Source: JACVRW01 sp035705985 (lineage in GTDB: Bacteria; Actinomycetota; Thermoleophilia; Solirubrobacterales; Thermoleophilaceae). From it: a stretch of 29,421 nt of DNA. The notes beneath the pieces were generated by a model. It had not been told where the DNA came from and did no database searches. It saw nothing but the letters and a program-made list of their open reading frames with translations. Location of the stretch: the NCBI GenBank assembly GCA_035705985.1, contig DASSVP010000154.1:1-29421 (forward strand). Reading direction: 5' to 3'. Shown here in pieces: positions 1 through 8,023 of this stretch; the stretch's first letter is position 1; each line of letters begins with the position of its first letter. Made by a program: the position numbers and the translations under genes.

Positions 1-614
1 GCGAGCGGGCGAGCGAGCACGTTCACGAGGAAGGCGTGCGCCTCCTCGCCCAGCGGGAACGAGCCCGCCTCGCAGCCCGCGCAGACGATCCCGCCGGCGC
101 TGGGTGAGAACGCGCCGAGGTGCTCCGCCTCGCCGCAGGCGGCGCACGACGCGAGCTCCGGCGCGAACCCCGCGGCCAGCAGCAGCTTGAGCCGGAAGGC
201 GAGCGCCTGGGCGCGGCCGGCGTTCGCGGGATCCGCGTCGAGCAGCGCCAGCTCGTTGCAGAGCAGGTTGTAGGCGGGGCGGTTCGGCTCGGTGGAGTCG
301 AGCAGCCGCAGGACGGCCTCGCACGCCTGCGCGCCGCGCTCGAGCGTGGCGCGGCGCTCGCGCAGGCCGGCGTGGGCGTGGACGGTGTCGGCCTGGCTGA
401 CCGTGCAGAGCTCGCCGCGCCCCTGGTGCAGCACGAGCCGGACCCGGCTGAGCGGCTCGAGCCGGCCGCCCAGCCGCGACTTCACGCGCCGGACGCCCTT
501 CGCGACGGCGCCCAAGCGGCCGTGGTCGGCCGTGTAGAGGTGAAGTACGCGGTCGGCCTCGCCGTAGCGAATCGAGCGCAGCACGATCGCCTCTGTCTTG
601 AAAGAGCCCGGCAT
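1..614 (-). CDS. recO: DNA repair protein RecO (C-terminus cut off by window edge)
   Basis: RecO helps RecR load RecA onto SSB-coated single-stranded DNA in RecFOR gap repair. Translating the minus strand from the ATG at 614 gives MPGSFKTEAIVLRSIRYGEA, the typical RecO OB-fold opening (KTEAIVL-R-YGEADR), followed by a KSRLGGRLEPLSRV-like stretch and an HQGRGELCTVSQAD stretch that match the family. Near the left edge there is a CAACGE...CAGC pair of CxxC motifs, the RecO zinc finger. About 204 residues are present, so roughly 40-50 C-terminal residues of a usual 240-250 lie outside the window. The gene is divergent from the glutaredoxin gene, with only 24 bases between the start codons, so the promoters must overlap the coding sequences or sit in this tiny gap. 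Family assignment is seen directly; function is inferred from the family. Confidence 0.93.
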   Translation of the reverse strand, partial: MPGSFKTEAIVLRSIRYGEADRVLHLYTADHGRLGAVAKGVRRVKSRLGGRLEPLSRVRLVLHQGRGELCTVSQADTVHAHAGLRERRATLERGAQACEAVLRLLDSTEPNRPAYNLLCNELALLDADPANAGRAQALAFRLKLLLAAGFAPELASCAACGEAEHLGAFSPSAGGIVCAGCEAGSFPLGEEAHAFLVNVLARPL

Positions 615-638
615 GGGGGTAAATACACTTTGATCGGG

Positions 639-902
639 ATGGCGGACGAGAACGGGGTCGTGCTCTACACCACCGAGCCCTGCGGCTTCTGCCGGCAGGC
701 GAAGTCGCTGCTGGAGACACGCGGCGTCGGCTTCCGCGAGGTCAACCTCGCGAAGGACCCCGATGGCCGCGCCGAGCTGGTGGCCCTGACCGGCCAGATG
801 ACCTTCCCCCAGATCGTGGTCGGCCGGCGAGCGATCGGCGGCTTCCGCGAGCTGTTGGAGGCGGACCGCGCGGGGACGCTCGCGTCCCTGCTGGCCGCCT
901 AG
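639..902 (+). CDS. Glutaredoxin (dithiol, CGFC active site)
   Basis: An 87-residue protein with the thioredoxin-fold glutaredoxin layout: beta strand VVLYTTEP, active site CGFC followed by RQAKSLLE, the cis-proline TFPQIVVG, and the C-terminal GG motif (AIGGFRELLE). It would reduce disulfides or glutathione-type mixed disulfides in the cytoplasm; in actinobacteria the partner thiol may be mycothiol, which this sequence cannot settle. CGFC keeps both cysteines, unlike the monothiol CGFS class. The ATG at 639 is chosen because the fold begins a few residues later; an in-frame TTG lies nine bases upstream, and the long open frame further upstream is antisense to recO. There is no clear ribosome binding site. 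The gene is divergent from recO and convergent with mutM. Confidence 0.9.
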   Translation: MADENGVVLYTTEPCGFCRQAKSLLETRGVGFREVNLAKDPDGRAELVALTGQMTFPQIVVGRRAIGGFRELLEADRAGTLASLLAA

Positions 903-940
903 CTCCGCAGCGAACGACGGCATTCGGCAGGTCCCCGTAT

Positions 941-990
941 GGGGCGGGGCGCTTTTCATTGCCATATGGAAAGGAAAAACGCCCAACCCC
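941..990. terminator. Long imperfect inverted repeat, probable bidirectional terminator
   Basis: Arms 941-957 and 974-990 pair over 17 positions with three mismatches. Each arm has a G/C-rich outer part and a TTTT or AAAAA inner part, around a loop of about 16 bases. It lies in the 94-base gap between the convergent glutaredoxin and mutM genes, so it probably ends transcription from both sides. The run of T after the GC arm is inside the hairpin rather than after it, which is unusual for a classical terminator. Confidence 0.5.
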
Positions 991-996
991 ACCGCT

Positions 997-1845
997 TTAC
1001 CGCTGTCGTTGCCGTCCGTGGCCCCGCGGCCGGCGCTGGCAGCGCGGACAGACGTAGGTGCCGCGGCCGGCTGCCCTCATCTTCTCGATCGGGGTTCCGC
1101 AGCGGACGCAGGGCTCTCCCTTGCGCAGGTGGACCAGGAAGCGGTCCTGGAAGCTGCCGCGCGCGCCGTCCACGTGCCGGTAGTCGTCGATCGAGGCGCC
1201 CTTTGCGTCGATGCCGGCGTTGAGGGACTCCACCACCGCGTCCCTCAGCGCCGCGATCTGGGGCTTCCGCAACGTGCCCACCGGGCGGAGCGGATGGATC
1301 TTCGCCCGGAACAGCGCCTCGTCCGCGTAGATGTTGCCCACCCCCGCCACCCGCTCCTGGTTCAGCAGGAACGCCTTCACCGGCTGCTTGCGGCCGCGTG
1401 CCTGGTCGCGCAGCGCCTCGGCGGTGAAGTCGGTGCTCAGCGGCTCCACGCCGAGCCGTGAGGCGAAGTACTCGGCGAGCGCGTCGCTCCCCAGCAGCAC
1501 GTCACCGGTGCCGAAGCGGCGCACGTCGACGAACAGGAGCTTTGTCCCGTCGGAGAGCCTCATGCGCACTCGCGTGTGCTTCGGCTCGTCGTCGGCCAGG
1601 AGGAGATTCCCGGTCATCCGAAGGTGCATGACGAGATGAACGTCGTCCTCGAAGCTCATCACGAGGTACTTGCCTCGCCGCCACAGCCGCTCGATGCGCC
1701 GCCCATTCAAGGCATCGGACACGGCCTCGGCCGGGGCCGGATCCGACCACCGCGGATCCAACACGTCGATGCTCTCGAGACGCTGCCCCTCCAGCGCGGG
1801 AGCGAGCTGCCTTCGGATTGTCTCGACCTCAGGTAGTTCCGGCAC
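997..1845 (-). CDS. mutM: Formamidopyrimidine-DNA glycosylase (MutM/Fpg)
   Basis: This 282-residue bifunctional glycosylase/AP lyase removes 8-oxoguanine and ring-opened purines in base excision repair. It starts PELPEVETI, which supplies the N-terminal proline nucleophile (after Met removal) and Glu3. The conserved lysine is in RRGKYLV (K59), and the middle carries the helix-two-turn-helix region with NQERVAGVGNIYADEALF. The C-terminus has a zinc finger with CVRC and CPRC and the catalytic-arginine region GRGTYVC. Length fits the family. The start is a GTG at 1845, which lies inside the end of xerD (17-base overlap), so the two are surely co-transcribed. The C-terminal tail after the zinc finger is rich in Arg/Gln, and the gene ends at TAA facing the glutaredoxin gene. 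Confidence 0.96.
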   Translation of the reverse strand: MPELPEVETIRRQLAPALEGQRLESIDVLDPRWSDPAPAEAVSDALNGRRIERLWRRGKYLVMSFEDDVHLVMHLRMTGNLLLADDEPKHTRVRMRLSDGTKLLFVDVRRFGTGDVLLGSDALAEYFASRLGVEPLSTDFTAEALRDQARGRKQPVKAFLLNQERVAGVGNIYADEALFRAKIHPLRPVGTLRKPQIAALRDAVVESLNAGIDAKGASIDDYRHVDGARGSFQDRFLVHLRKGEPCVRCGTPIEKMRAAGRGTYVCPRCQRRPRGHGRQRQR

Positions 1846-2791
1846 TCACGTCGGTTCTAGCACGTGGGTGCGCACGGAAGTACACGTCCTTCAGCCGCTC
1901 GCTGGAGAGGTGCGTGTAGAGCTGCGTCGTCGAGACGTCCGCATGGCCGAGCATCTCCTGAACGGAGCGCAGGTCGCAGCCGCCGGCCAGCAGGTGCGTC
2001 GCGAAAGTGTGGCGGAGCGTGTGCGGGCTCATGCGGTCCGCCAGCCCCGCGGTGAGTGCGTGGCGGCGGACGATCTTGTAAAGGCCCTGGCGAGTGAGCT
2101 GGCCGCCGCGGAAGTTCACGAACAGGTGCGCCTCCGGCGCGCCCTTGACGAGGGCGGGTCTTCCCCGCTCCAGGTAGGTCCGGAGCGCCTTCAGCGCCGC
2201 CTGGCCGATCGGGACAATCCGCTCCTTCGAGCCCTTGCCGCGTGCCCGCAGCAGGCCCTCCTGAACGTCCACGTCCATCAGCTCCAGGCCGATCGCCTCG
2301 GACGCGCGCAGGCCGCAGGCATACATCACCTCGAGCAGCGCGCGGTCGCGCAGCGAGGCCGGCTGCGTGCCACGCGGCTGCGACAGGAGCCGCTCGATCT
2401 CGCCGCGGGTGAGCACCTGCGGCAGCTTGCGCGAGCGCCGCGGCGTGCTGAGCGTGGCGGTGGGATCCGTGTCGAGCAGGCCGTCCCGGCGGAGGTGCCG
2501 GTAGAACGACCTCAGGCAGGCGCTCTTGCGGTGGATCGTCGCGGGCGACGCCGGCGGCTTCTCGCCGTCGCCGGTCGCGAGCAGCTGGAGGAAGTCCGAG
2601 ACATCGGCCGGACCCGCGTCCAGCGCGGAGGCCTCGCGCGCCTCCAGGAAGCGCCCGAACTGGAGCAGGTCGGTCCGGTAGGCGTCGAGCGTGTTGCGCG
2701 CCAGCCCGCGCTCGAACTCCAGATAGGCGAGGAAGTCCAGAACCAGATGCTCGAACCGGCGCTCGACGACAGGCTTCTCGATGGCGGCCAC
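1829..2791 (-). CDS. xerD: Site-specific tyrosine recombinase XerD
   Basis: A 320-residue tyrosine recombinase that with XerC (or alone) resolves chromosome dimers at dif near the division septum. The N-terminal SAM-like core-binding domain occupies about residues 12-105 (FLAYLEFERGLARNTLDAYR), and the catalytic domain about 125-310. All catalytic residues are visible: R162 (ACGLRASE), K186 (GKGSKER), H257 and R260 (HTLRHTFATH), H283 (LGHADVSTTQ) and Y292 (LYTH). Its place after a Nudix gene matches the conserved actinobacterial pyrG-Nudix-xerD order, which supports a housekeeping Xer role rather than a phage or integron integrase. The start is GTG at 2791, 25 bases after the Nudix stop. Its last 17 bases overlap mutM. 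Confidence 0.95.
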   Translation of the reverse strand: MAAIEKPVVERRFEHLVLDFLAYLEFERGLARNTLDAYRTDLLQFGRFLEAREASALDAGPADVSDFLQLLATGDGEKPPASPATIHRKSACLRSFYRHLRRDGLLDTDPTATLSTPRRSRKLPQVLTRGEIERLLSQPRGTQPASLRDRALLEVMYACGLRASEAIGLELMDVDVQEGLLRARGKGSKERIVPIGQAALKALRTYLERGRPALVKGAPEAHLFVNFRGGQLTRQGLYKIVRRHALTAGLADRMSPHTLRHTFATHLLAGGCDLRSVQEMLGHADVSTTQLYTHLSSERLKDVYFRAHPRARTDVSAGTT

Positions 2792-2816
2792 GGTCGACTC
2801 TTCAAGCGGCCGTCCC

Positions 2817-3347
2817 TCATCCCTCCGTCCTGCACAGGAACGCCCGCAGCCAGAGCAGGCCCACGAGCGTCTTCGAGTCGCGGCAGTCGCGGATCACCCT
2901 GTCGAGCTGCGTCAGCGGCACCTCCACGACCTGGATGCGTTCGTTCTCGTCGGTCTCGGCCGGCTCGTCGTAGAGGTTGGTGGCCATGAAGAGGTGGCAT
3001 TCCTCGTCCGCGAAGCCGGGCGAGGTGTAGAAGCTCGTCAGGTGCTGCCAGGCGCGGGCGCCCTTCCCGATCTCCTCCGCGAGCTCGCGCTGCGCCGTGT
3101 CGAGCGGGCTCTCCCCCTCCTCGTCGAGCTTGCCGGCGGGCAGCTCGAGCAGCGCCGGCTCGTTCACCGCCTCGCGCGGCTGCCTGACGAGGTAGAGCGT
3201 CTCGCCGTCGTGGGCCACGACGCCGACAGCGCCCGGGTGCTCCACGATCTCGCGCTCGGCCTCCTCGCCGTCCTCGTACCGGAAGCGGTCCACGCGCACC
3301 TTCCCGATGCGGCCCTCCCAGACGACCTCGCCGCCGACCCGCTTCAC
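2817..3347 (-). CDS. Nudix hydrolase, ADP-ribose pyrophosphatase type
   Basis: A 176-residue Nudix protein that probably hydrolyses ADP-ribose or a related nucleoside-diphosphate sugar. The Nudix box is LPAGKLDEEGESPLDTAQREL followed by AEEIG; it has one more residue between the first G and E than the textbook G-x5-E, a spacing I recall as common in actinobacterial ADP-ribose pyrophosphatases. Upstream strands (VGVVAHDGETLYLVRQ) and downstream FYTSPGFADEECHLFMA, including the S-P-G-F segment, fit that subfamily. The start is GTG at 3347, overlapping the TGA stop of the M20 peptidase gene (GTGA), so translation is likely coupled. A longer upstream open frame has no Nudix-like content and is a high-GC shadow. 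The neighbour order Nudix-xerD is conserved in actinobacteria. Confidence 0.9.
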   Translation of the reverse strand: MKRVGGEVVWEGRIGKVRVDRFRYEDGEEAEREIVEHPGAVGVVAHDGETLYLVRQPREAVNEPALLELPAGKLDEEGESPLDTAQRELAEEIGKGARAWQHLTSFYTSPGFADEECHLFMATNLYDEPAETDENERIQVVEVPLTQLDRVIRDCRDSKTLVGLLWLRAFLCRTEG

Positions 3348-4507
3348 GCGTCCCCGAGCGTGACCTGCGCGGCCAGGCGCGGCGCCTGGGTGATGAGCGA
3401 GACGGTGATCTCCAGCATGCGCTCGAGCGCGTCCACGGTCACCGACTCGTCGGGCTGGTGGTTGCCCTCGGTGCCGTTCGCCAGGTTCACCACGGTCAGG
3501 CCGGCCGCGACGAAGACGTTGGCATCGCTCCCGCCGCCGGTGTTGATGTAGACCGGCTCGAGGCCATGCTCCTGGAGCGCGGCCGCCGCCACCTCGACGG
3601 CCGGCGTGGTGCGCGGCAGCCTGTAGCCCCGGAACAGGCGCTCCACCGAGGTCTCGACGTCGCACTCGAGGTCGGTGGCCGCCTCCGCGAGAGCGTCCAC
3701 CATCTCGCTCACCACCTCGCCGGCGCGCTCCGCGTCGAGGCTGCGCGCCTCGAGGTCCACGTTGCAGCGCTCCGCCACCACGTTCGCGTTCGTGCCGCCC
3801 TTGATCAGGCCCACGTTTGCGGTGGTCCCCTCGTCCAGCCGCCCGAGCTTCATCGCGGCGACCGCCCGCGCCGCGGCGGCGATCGCGTTGTGCCCGGCCT
3901 CGGGACGGATGCCCGCGTGGGCGGCCTGCCCCTTGAAGCTCGCCCGGAGCGAGTAGTACGTCGGCGACGCGAGCACCACCTCGCCGATCGGCGTGGCGTG
4001 ATCGAAGACGTAGCCGTAGTCGGCGGAGAGGCGGCCCATGTCGAACGCCTTCGCGCCCTTGAGCGCCTGCTCCTCGCCTGTCGTGAACAGCAGCTCGATG
4101 CCGGCGGGCGGGTCGCCCGCGCGCACCAGGCGCCGGACCGCGCCGATGATCGTGGCAATCGCGGCCTTGTTGTCGGCGCCGAGGATCGCCTCGTGCCGGT
4201 TGGAGAGCAGCCCGTCCTGGCTCATCACCTCCACCGGGCCGTCGAGCGGAACGGTGTCCATGTGGGCGCAGAGCAGGATCGTCGGCGCGCCCTCGGGCCC
4301 GGGGACGCGCGCGTACACATTGCCCGCGTCCGAGCCCGTTGCCGCTCCGGTGTCGTCCTCCTCCGGCTCGAGCCCCAGGCCGCGCAGGTCCTCGATCAGG
4401 GCGTCCGCCAGCGCGCGCTCCCGTCCCGAGGGGCTCTCGATCTGGCAGAGCCGGATGAAGTCGGCGAGGAGCCGCTCGCGCTCCTCCGTTGAGGCCGCGT
4501 GGATCAC
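3344..4507 (-). CDS. M20 family metallopeptidase (PepT-like)
   Basis: A 387-residue zinc peptidase of the M20 family, closest in appearance to tripeptide aminopeptidase-like proteins. Visible metal and catalytic residues are H82 and D84 in CAHMDTVP, D112 in GADNKAA, E145-E146 in TTGEEQ, D169 in the VFDHA stretch and a late His in GNHQPDE. The dimerisation (lid) domain runs about residues 180-290 with AAHAGIRPEAGHNAI and KGGTNANVV. The start is GTG at 4507, just before the conserved helix EERERLLADFIRLCQIES; the frame stays open far upstream but overlaps the divergent gene and shows no family similarity. It probably trims small peptides in the cytoplasm; substrate is inferred, not proven. It overlaps the Nudix gene by four bases. 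Divergent from the secreted S15 hydrolase gene 55 bases away. Confidence 0.9.
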   Translation of the reverse strand: MIHAASTEERERLLADFIRLCQIESPSGRERALADALIEDLRGLGLEPEEDDTGAATGSDAGNVYARVPGPEGAPTILLCAHMDTVPLDGPVEVMSQDGLLSNRHEAILGADNKAAIATIIGAVRRLVRAGDPPAGIELLFTTGEEQALKGAKAFDMGRLSADYGYVFDHATPIGEVVLASPTYYSLRASFKGQAAHAGIRPEAGHNAIAAAARAVAAMKLGRLDEGTTANVGLIKGGTNANVVAERCNVDLEARSLDAERAGEVVSEMVDALAEAATDLECDVETSVERLFRGYRLPRTTPAVEVAAAALQEHGLEPVYINTGGGSDANVFVAAGLTVVNLANGTEGNHQPDESVTVDALERMLEITVSLITQAPRLAAQVTLGDA

Positions 4508-4513
4508 GCCAGG

Positions 4514-4561
4514 AACGCTACCGCCCCCGCAAGTAACCGCCGCGCTGCTCGTTACAGCGTT
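4514..4561. promoter_or_regulatory. Paired inverted repeats in the M20 / S15-hydrolase divergent gap
   Basis: The 55-base gap holds AACGCT (4514-4519) matched by AGCGTT (4556-4561), and inside it GTAAC (4533-4537) matched by GTTAC (4551-4555). The right side reads GTTACAGCGTT without interruption, while the left halves are split by 13 bases. It could be a shared operator for the two divergent peptidase-type genes, or chance in a short segment. Confidence 0.25.
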
Positions 4562-4562
4562 C

Positions 4563-6296
4563 ATGCGATCACGTCTCAGCTTCGTGGCCATCCTCGCCGT
4601 GCTTGCGTTCCCCGCCGCTGCCTCCGCCGCCCCGGTGCCCGAGGGCGCCGACTGGACCGAGGCCACGATCCCGTCGTCGGACGGCGTGCAGCTGCACGCC
4701 GACATCCTGCGACCCGAGGGTCTCCCCGAGGGCACGAGGACCCCTGTGATCCTGTCCGTGGGCCCGTACTTCGGCCACTCCGGCCAGACCGGCGCGGTGG
4801 GCCCCGCGCAGGGCACGTCGTACGACCCCGTGGGGCCGTCCGAGGGACCCTCGGATCGCTTCCACGACCTCATCGAGGGCGCCGACCTGATGGAGCGCGG
4901 CTACACCTTCGTGATGGTCGACCTGCGCGGCTTCGGCGGCTCCACCGGCTGCCTCGACTGGGGCGGGCCGGGCGAGCAGTCGGACGTCGTGAACGCGATC
5001 ACGTGGGCGGCCTCGCAGCCCTGGTCCACCGGGAAGGTCGGCATGTACGGCAAGTCGTACGACGGCGTGACCGGGCTGGTCGGCGTGAATCACCGCGTGC
5101 CCGGCCTCGAGGCCGTGGTCTCGCAGGAGCCGGTCTACGACCTGTACCGCTACCTCTACGGCGACGGCATCCCGCGGCTGAACGCGGTGCTCACGCCCGC
5201 GCTGTACGACGCGATCGACCTGACGCCCGGGCCCGCGCTCGACGACCCGATGTACAGCGCAAGCGGCGCGGACAGCACCGCACGCCCGGGCTGCCCGGTG
5301 CTGAACTGGGCCGACCAGGCCGGCAACAACGACCATTACTCCGAGTACTGGCGCCAGCGAAACCTGATCCCCGGCGCGGCAGGCTCCGACGTGCCTCTCT
5401 TCCTCACGCAGGGGCTGACCGAGAACAACACGGTCGCGGACGGCCTGGCCCAGTACATGGACAACCACACCGGCTCCGAGCGCGCCTGGCTCGGCCCGTG
5501 GGACCACGTGCGCGGGAACGAGACCGACGAGGACGGCCGCCTCCTGATGGGGCGCGCGGGCTTCTTCGACGAGGTCATGCGCTTCTACGACCGCTTCCTG
5601 AAGGGAACGACGCCGAGCGTGACGGACCCGATGATCGCCGTCCAGACGAACGACGGGAAGTGGCGCGGCGAGGACGTCTGGCCGCCGCTCGACGCCGCGC
5701 GCTACACCTCGCGGCTGCGCACCGGCAGCTATAGCGACGACGGCCAGGGCAACGCGACCGGCGGCGACGCCGCGGGCGTGTGGACGATCTCGCCCCCGCT
5801 CCCGCACGACGCGCACCTCGCCGGCTCCGGCCAGGCCGTGGTGGACGTCGCGACGAGCCGGCCTAACGCGAACCTCGTAGTCGACGTGTACGAGCTGGAC
5901 GAATCCGGGACCGGTCCGCTGATCACGCGTCAGGGCTTCCTCGCCCGTTCGAGCGGCGAGAAGACGCTCGATCTCTGGTCGGCGGACTGGAAGATCCCCG
6001 CCGGGCACCGGATAGCCGTCCGGGTAACCGACGCGAACCGCGACTGGTGGCAGCACGTGCCGGTGTTCGACAGCGTCCAGGTCGTCGGCGGTTCGGTGAC
6101 GCTGCCGTTCCTCACGTACACGCGCCCCGACACGATCCAGGGCGACCCGGGTGAGCAGCTCCCGCGCTACCTGAGCAGGACGATCACCGTCCCGCCCGAG
6201 ACGCTGCGCGACGCCGAGAGCGGGTCGTTCAGCCTGCCCCCGGCGCAGCAGCCGGCGCCGCGGAAGGCGAAGCGCGCGAAGGGCGCGGCCGGCTAA
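4563..6296 (+). CDS. Secreted S15/CocE-NonD family alpha/beta hydrolase
   Basis: A 577-residue exported hydrolase of the X-Pro dipeptidyl-peptidase / cocaine esterase-like family. Residues 1-22 form a signal peptide (MRSRLSFVAILAVLAFPAAASA, cut after ASA). The alpha/beta hydrolase core shows the VDLRGFGGSTG oxyanion-region motif, the nucleophile S165 in YGKSYDG and the catalytic His H315 in GPWDHVRG. At the usual Asp position I see QGLTENNT (E287) instead of the GW-D seen in classical CocE. From about residue 375 a jelly-roll PepX-C-like domain follows (ISPPLPHDAHLAGSG, AVRVTDANRDWW). The last 20 residues are Pro/Lys/Arg/Ala rich. The start is ATG at 4563. Substrate (acyl ester or Xaa-Pro peptide) cannot be told. 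Its stop overlaps the pyrG stop by four bases. Confidence 0.88.
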   Translation: MRSRLSFVAILAVLAFPAAASAAPVPEGADWTEATIPSSDGVQLHADILRPEGLPEGTRTPVILSVGPYFGHSGQTGAVGPAQGTSYDPVGPSEGPSDRFHDLIEGADLMERGYTFVMVDLRGFGGSTGCLDWGGPGEQSDVVNAITWAASQPWSTGKVGMYGKSYDGVTGLVGVNHRVPGLEAVVSQEPVYDLYRYLYGDGIPRLNAVLTPALYDAIDLTPGPALDDPMYSASGADSTARPGCPVLNWADQAGNNDHYSEYWRQRNLIPGAAGSDVPLFLTQGLTENNTVADGLAQYMDNHTGSERAWLGPWDHVRGNETDEDGRLLMGRAGFFDEVMRFYDRFLKGTTPSVTDPMIAVQTNDGKWRGEDVWPPLDAARYTSRLRTGSYSDDGQGNATGGDAAGVWTISPPLPHDAHLAGSGQAVVDVATSRPNANLVVDVYELDESGTGPLITRQGFLARSSGEKTLDLWSADWKIPAGHRIAVRVTDANRDWWQHVPVFDSVQVVGGSVTLPFLTYTRPDTIQGDPGEQLPRYLSRTITVPPETLRDAESGSFSLPPAQQPAPRKAKRAKGAAG

Positions 6297-7975
6297 GCGC
6301 GCGACTCGGCGCGGATCTCCGGCTCGACCTCGGGCGCCCGCTCGGCGGGGCCGCGGTCGCGGGCGCGCTCGAGCGCCGCTCCGACGAAGTCGCGGAACAG
6401 CGGCTGGGGGCGCAGCGGGCGCGACTTGAACTCGGGGTGGTACTGGGAGGCCACGAAGAAGGGGTGCTCGGGCAGTTCTATGACCTCCACGAGGCGATCG
6501 TCCGGCGAGGTGCCGCTGAACACGAGGCCGGCGTGCTCCAGCCGCTTGCGCAGGTGGTTGTTCACCTCATAGCGGTGGCGGTGGCGCTCGTAGATCACCG
6601 CATCGCCGTAGATCTCGCGGGCGCGCGTGCCCTCGTGAAGCTTCACGGGATCCGCGCCCAGGCGCATCGTGCCGCCCATGTCGCGCACCTCCTTCTGCTC
6701 CGGAAGGAGGTCGATCACCGGGTAGGGCGTCTCGGGGTCGAACTCGGTGGAGTTCGCGCCGTCCATGCCGGCCATGTGCCGCGCGAACTCCGCCACGGCG
6801 ATCTGCATGCCGAGGCAGATGCCGAGGTAGGGCACCTCGTTCTCGCGCGCGTAGCGCGCCGCCTGGATCTTCCCCTCGATGCCGCGGACGCCGAAGCCGC
6901 CCGGCACGAGGATGCCGTCGCAGGTGGCGAGCTCCTGGCCCACCTCGCCGTCCGTGAGCCGCTCGCTGTCGACCCACACGACCTCCACCCGGCCCCCGTG
7001 ATGCGAGCCGGCGTGGTTCAGCGCCTCGATCACCGACATGTACGCGTCGGCGAGCTGGTTGTACTTCCCGACCATCGCGATCCGGACCGGGTCCGTGGCC
7101 GACTCGACGCGCTCGACCAGCCCCTCCCAGTCGGTCAGGTCCGGCGGGGGCAGCTCGATCCCGAAGTGCTTCAGCACGACCTCGTCCACGCCCTCGCGGG
7201 CGAACTCGAGCGGCACCTTGTAGATCGAGTCCACGTCGCGCGCCGACACCACTGAGCTCACCGGCAGGTTGGCGAACAGCGCGATCTTCTCGCGGATGTC
7301 GTTGCCGAGCTGCCCCTCGGAGCGGCACATGACCATGTCGGGCTGGATGCCGATCCTGCGCAGCTCCTGGACGGAGTGCTGCGTGGGCTTCGTCTTCAGC
7401 TCGCCGGCGTTGCCGAGGAACGGGACGAGCGTCAGGTGCACGAACATGCAGCGCTCGCGCCCGGTGTCGGAGTGGAACTGGCGCAGCGCCTCGAGGAACG
7501 GCAGCGACTCGATGTCGCCGACGGTGCCGCCGATCTCGGTGATGACGATGTCCACGTCGGCGGACTCCGCGACCAGCTTGATGCGGTTCTTGATCTCGTC
7601 CGTGATGTGCGGGATCACCTGTACGGTGCCGCCGAGGTAGTCGCCGCGGCGCTCGCGCCGGATCACCGAGTTGTAGATCGCGCCCGCCGTGGCGTTGGAG
7701 GCGCGGCTCGTGTTCGTGTCCGTGAAGCGCTCGTAGTGGCCGAGGTCCAGGTCCGTCTCGGCGCCGTCCTCGGTGACGAACACCTCGCCGTGCTGGAACG
7801 GACTCATCGTGCCCGGGTCGACGTTGATGTACGGATCGAACTTCTGGATCGTCACGGACAGCCCGCGAGCGACCAGCAGCCGACCCAGCGAGGCCGCGGC
7901 GATGCCCTTCCCGAGTGCGGAGACGACGCCGCCGGTGACGAAGATGAAGCGGGTTTCCGGGCGGCTCTCGGGCAT
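6293..7975 (-). CDS. pyrG: CTP synthase
   Basis: A 560-residue amidoligase that makes CTP from UTP, ATP and glutamine. The N-terminal synthase domain begins TRFIFVTGGVVSALGKGI with the P-loop, then KFDPYINVDPGTMSPFQHGE and the Mg/ATP region EIGGTVGDIES. The C-terminal class I glutamine amidotransferase carries C387 in GICLGMQ and the His-Glu pair in QYHPEF. The ATG at 7975 is preferred because the family start is ten residues before the P-loop; an in-frame GTG at 8008 would add 11 residues. It follows recN by 48 bases on the same strand, as in many actinobacteria where pyrG is followed by Nudix and xerD; here an M20 gene and an opposite-strand S15 gene come in between. The last four bases overlap the stop of the convergent S15 gene. 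Confidence 0.97.
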   Translation of the reverse strand: MPESRPETRFIFVTGGVVSALGKGIAAASLGRLLVARGLSVTIQKFDPYINVDPGTMSPFQHGEVFVTEDGAETDLDLGHYERFTDTNTSRASNATAGAIYNSVIRRERRGDYLGGTVQVIPHITDEIKNRIKLVAESADVDIVITEIGGTVGDIESLPFLEALRQFHSDTGRERCMFVHLTLVPFLGNAGELKTKPTQHSVQELRRIGIQPDMVMCRSEGQLGNDIREKIALFANLPVSSVVSARDVDSIYKVPLEFAREGVDEVVLKHFGIELPPPDLTDWEGLVERVESATDPVRIAMVGKYNQLADAYMSVIEALNHAGSHHGGRVEVVWVDSERLTDGEVGQELATCDGILVPGGFGVRGIEGKIQAARYARENEVPYLGICLGMQIAVAEFARHMAGMDGANSTEFDPETPYPVIDLLPEQKEVRDMGGTMRLGADPVKLHEGTRAREIYGDAVIYERHRHRYEVNNHLRKRLEHAGLVFSGTSPDDRLVEVIELPEHPFFVASQYHPEFKSRPLRPQPLFRDFVGAALERARDRGPAERAPEVEPEIRAESRA

Positions 7976-8023
7976 CAAGTCTCTGGGAAGTCGAGTGTAC
8001 TCGTCCACCCGGCGGACGACGCC

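Noticed and set aside
1829..2791. Tyrosine recombinase as a mobile-element integrase
   Set aside because: It has the housekeeping XerD pattern and position (after Nudix, before a repair gene), and no attachment repeats or cargo genes are nearby.
1670..2989. Plus-strand open frame of about 440 codons over xerD and the Nudix gene
   Set aside because: It lies opposite genes with complete catalytic motifs and its composition is that of a shadow frame.
4508..4873. N-terminal extension of the M20 peptidase into the S15 gene
   Set aside because: It overlaps a convincing signal peptide on the other strand and has no M20 similarity.
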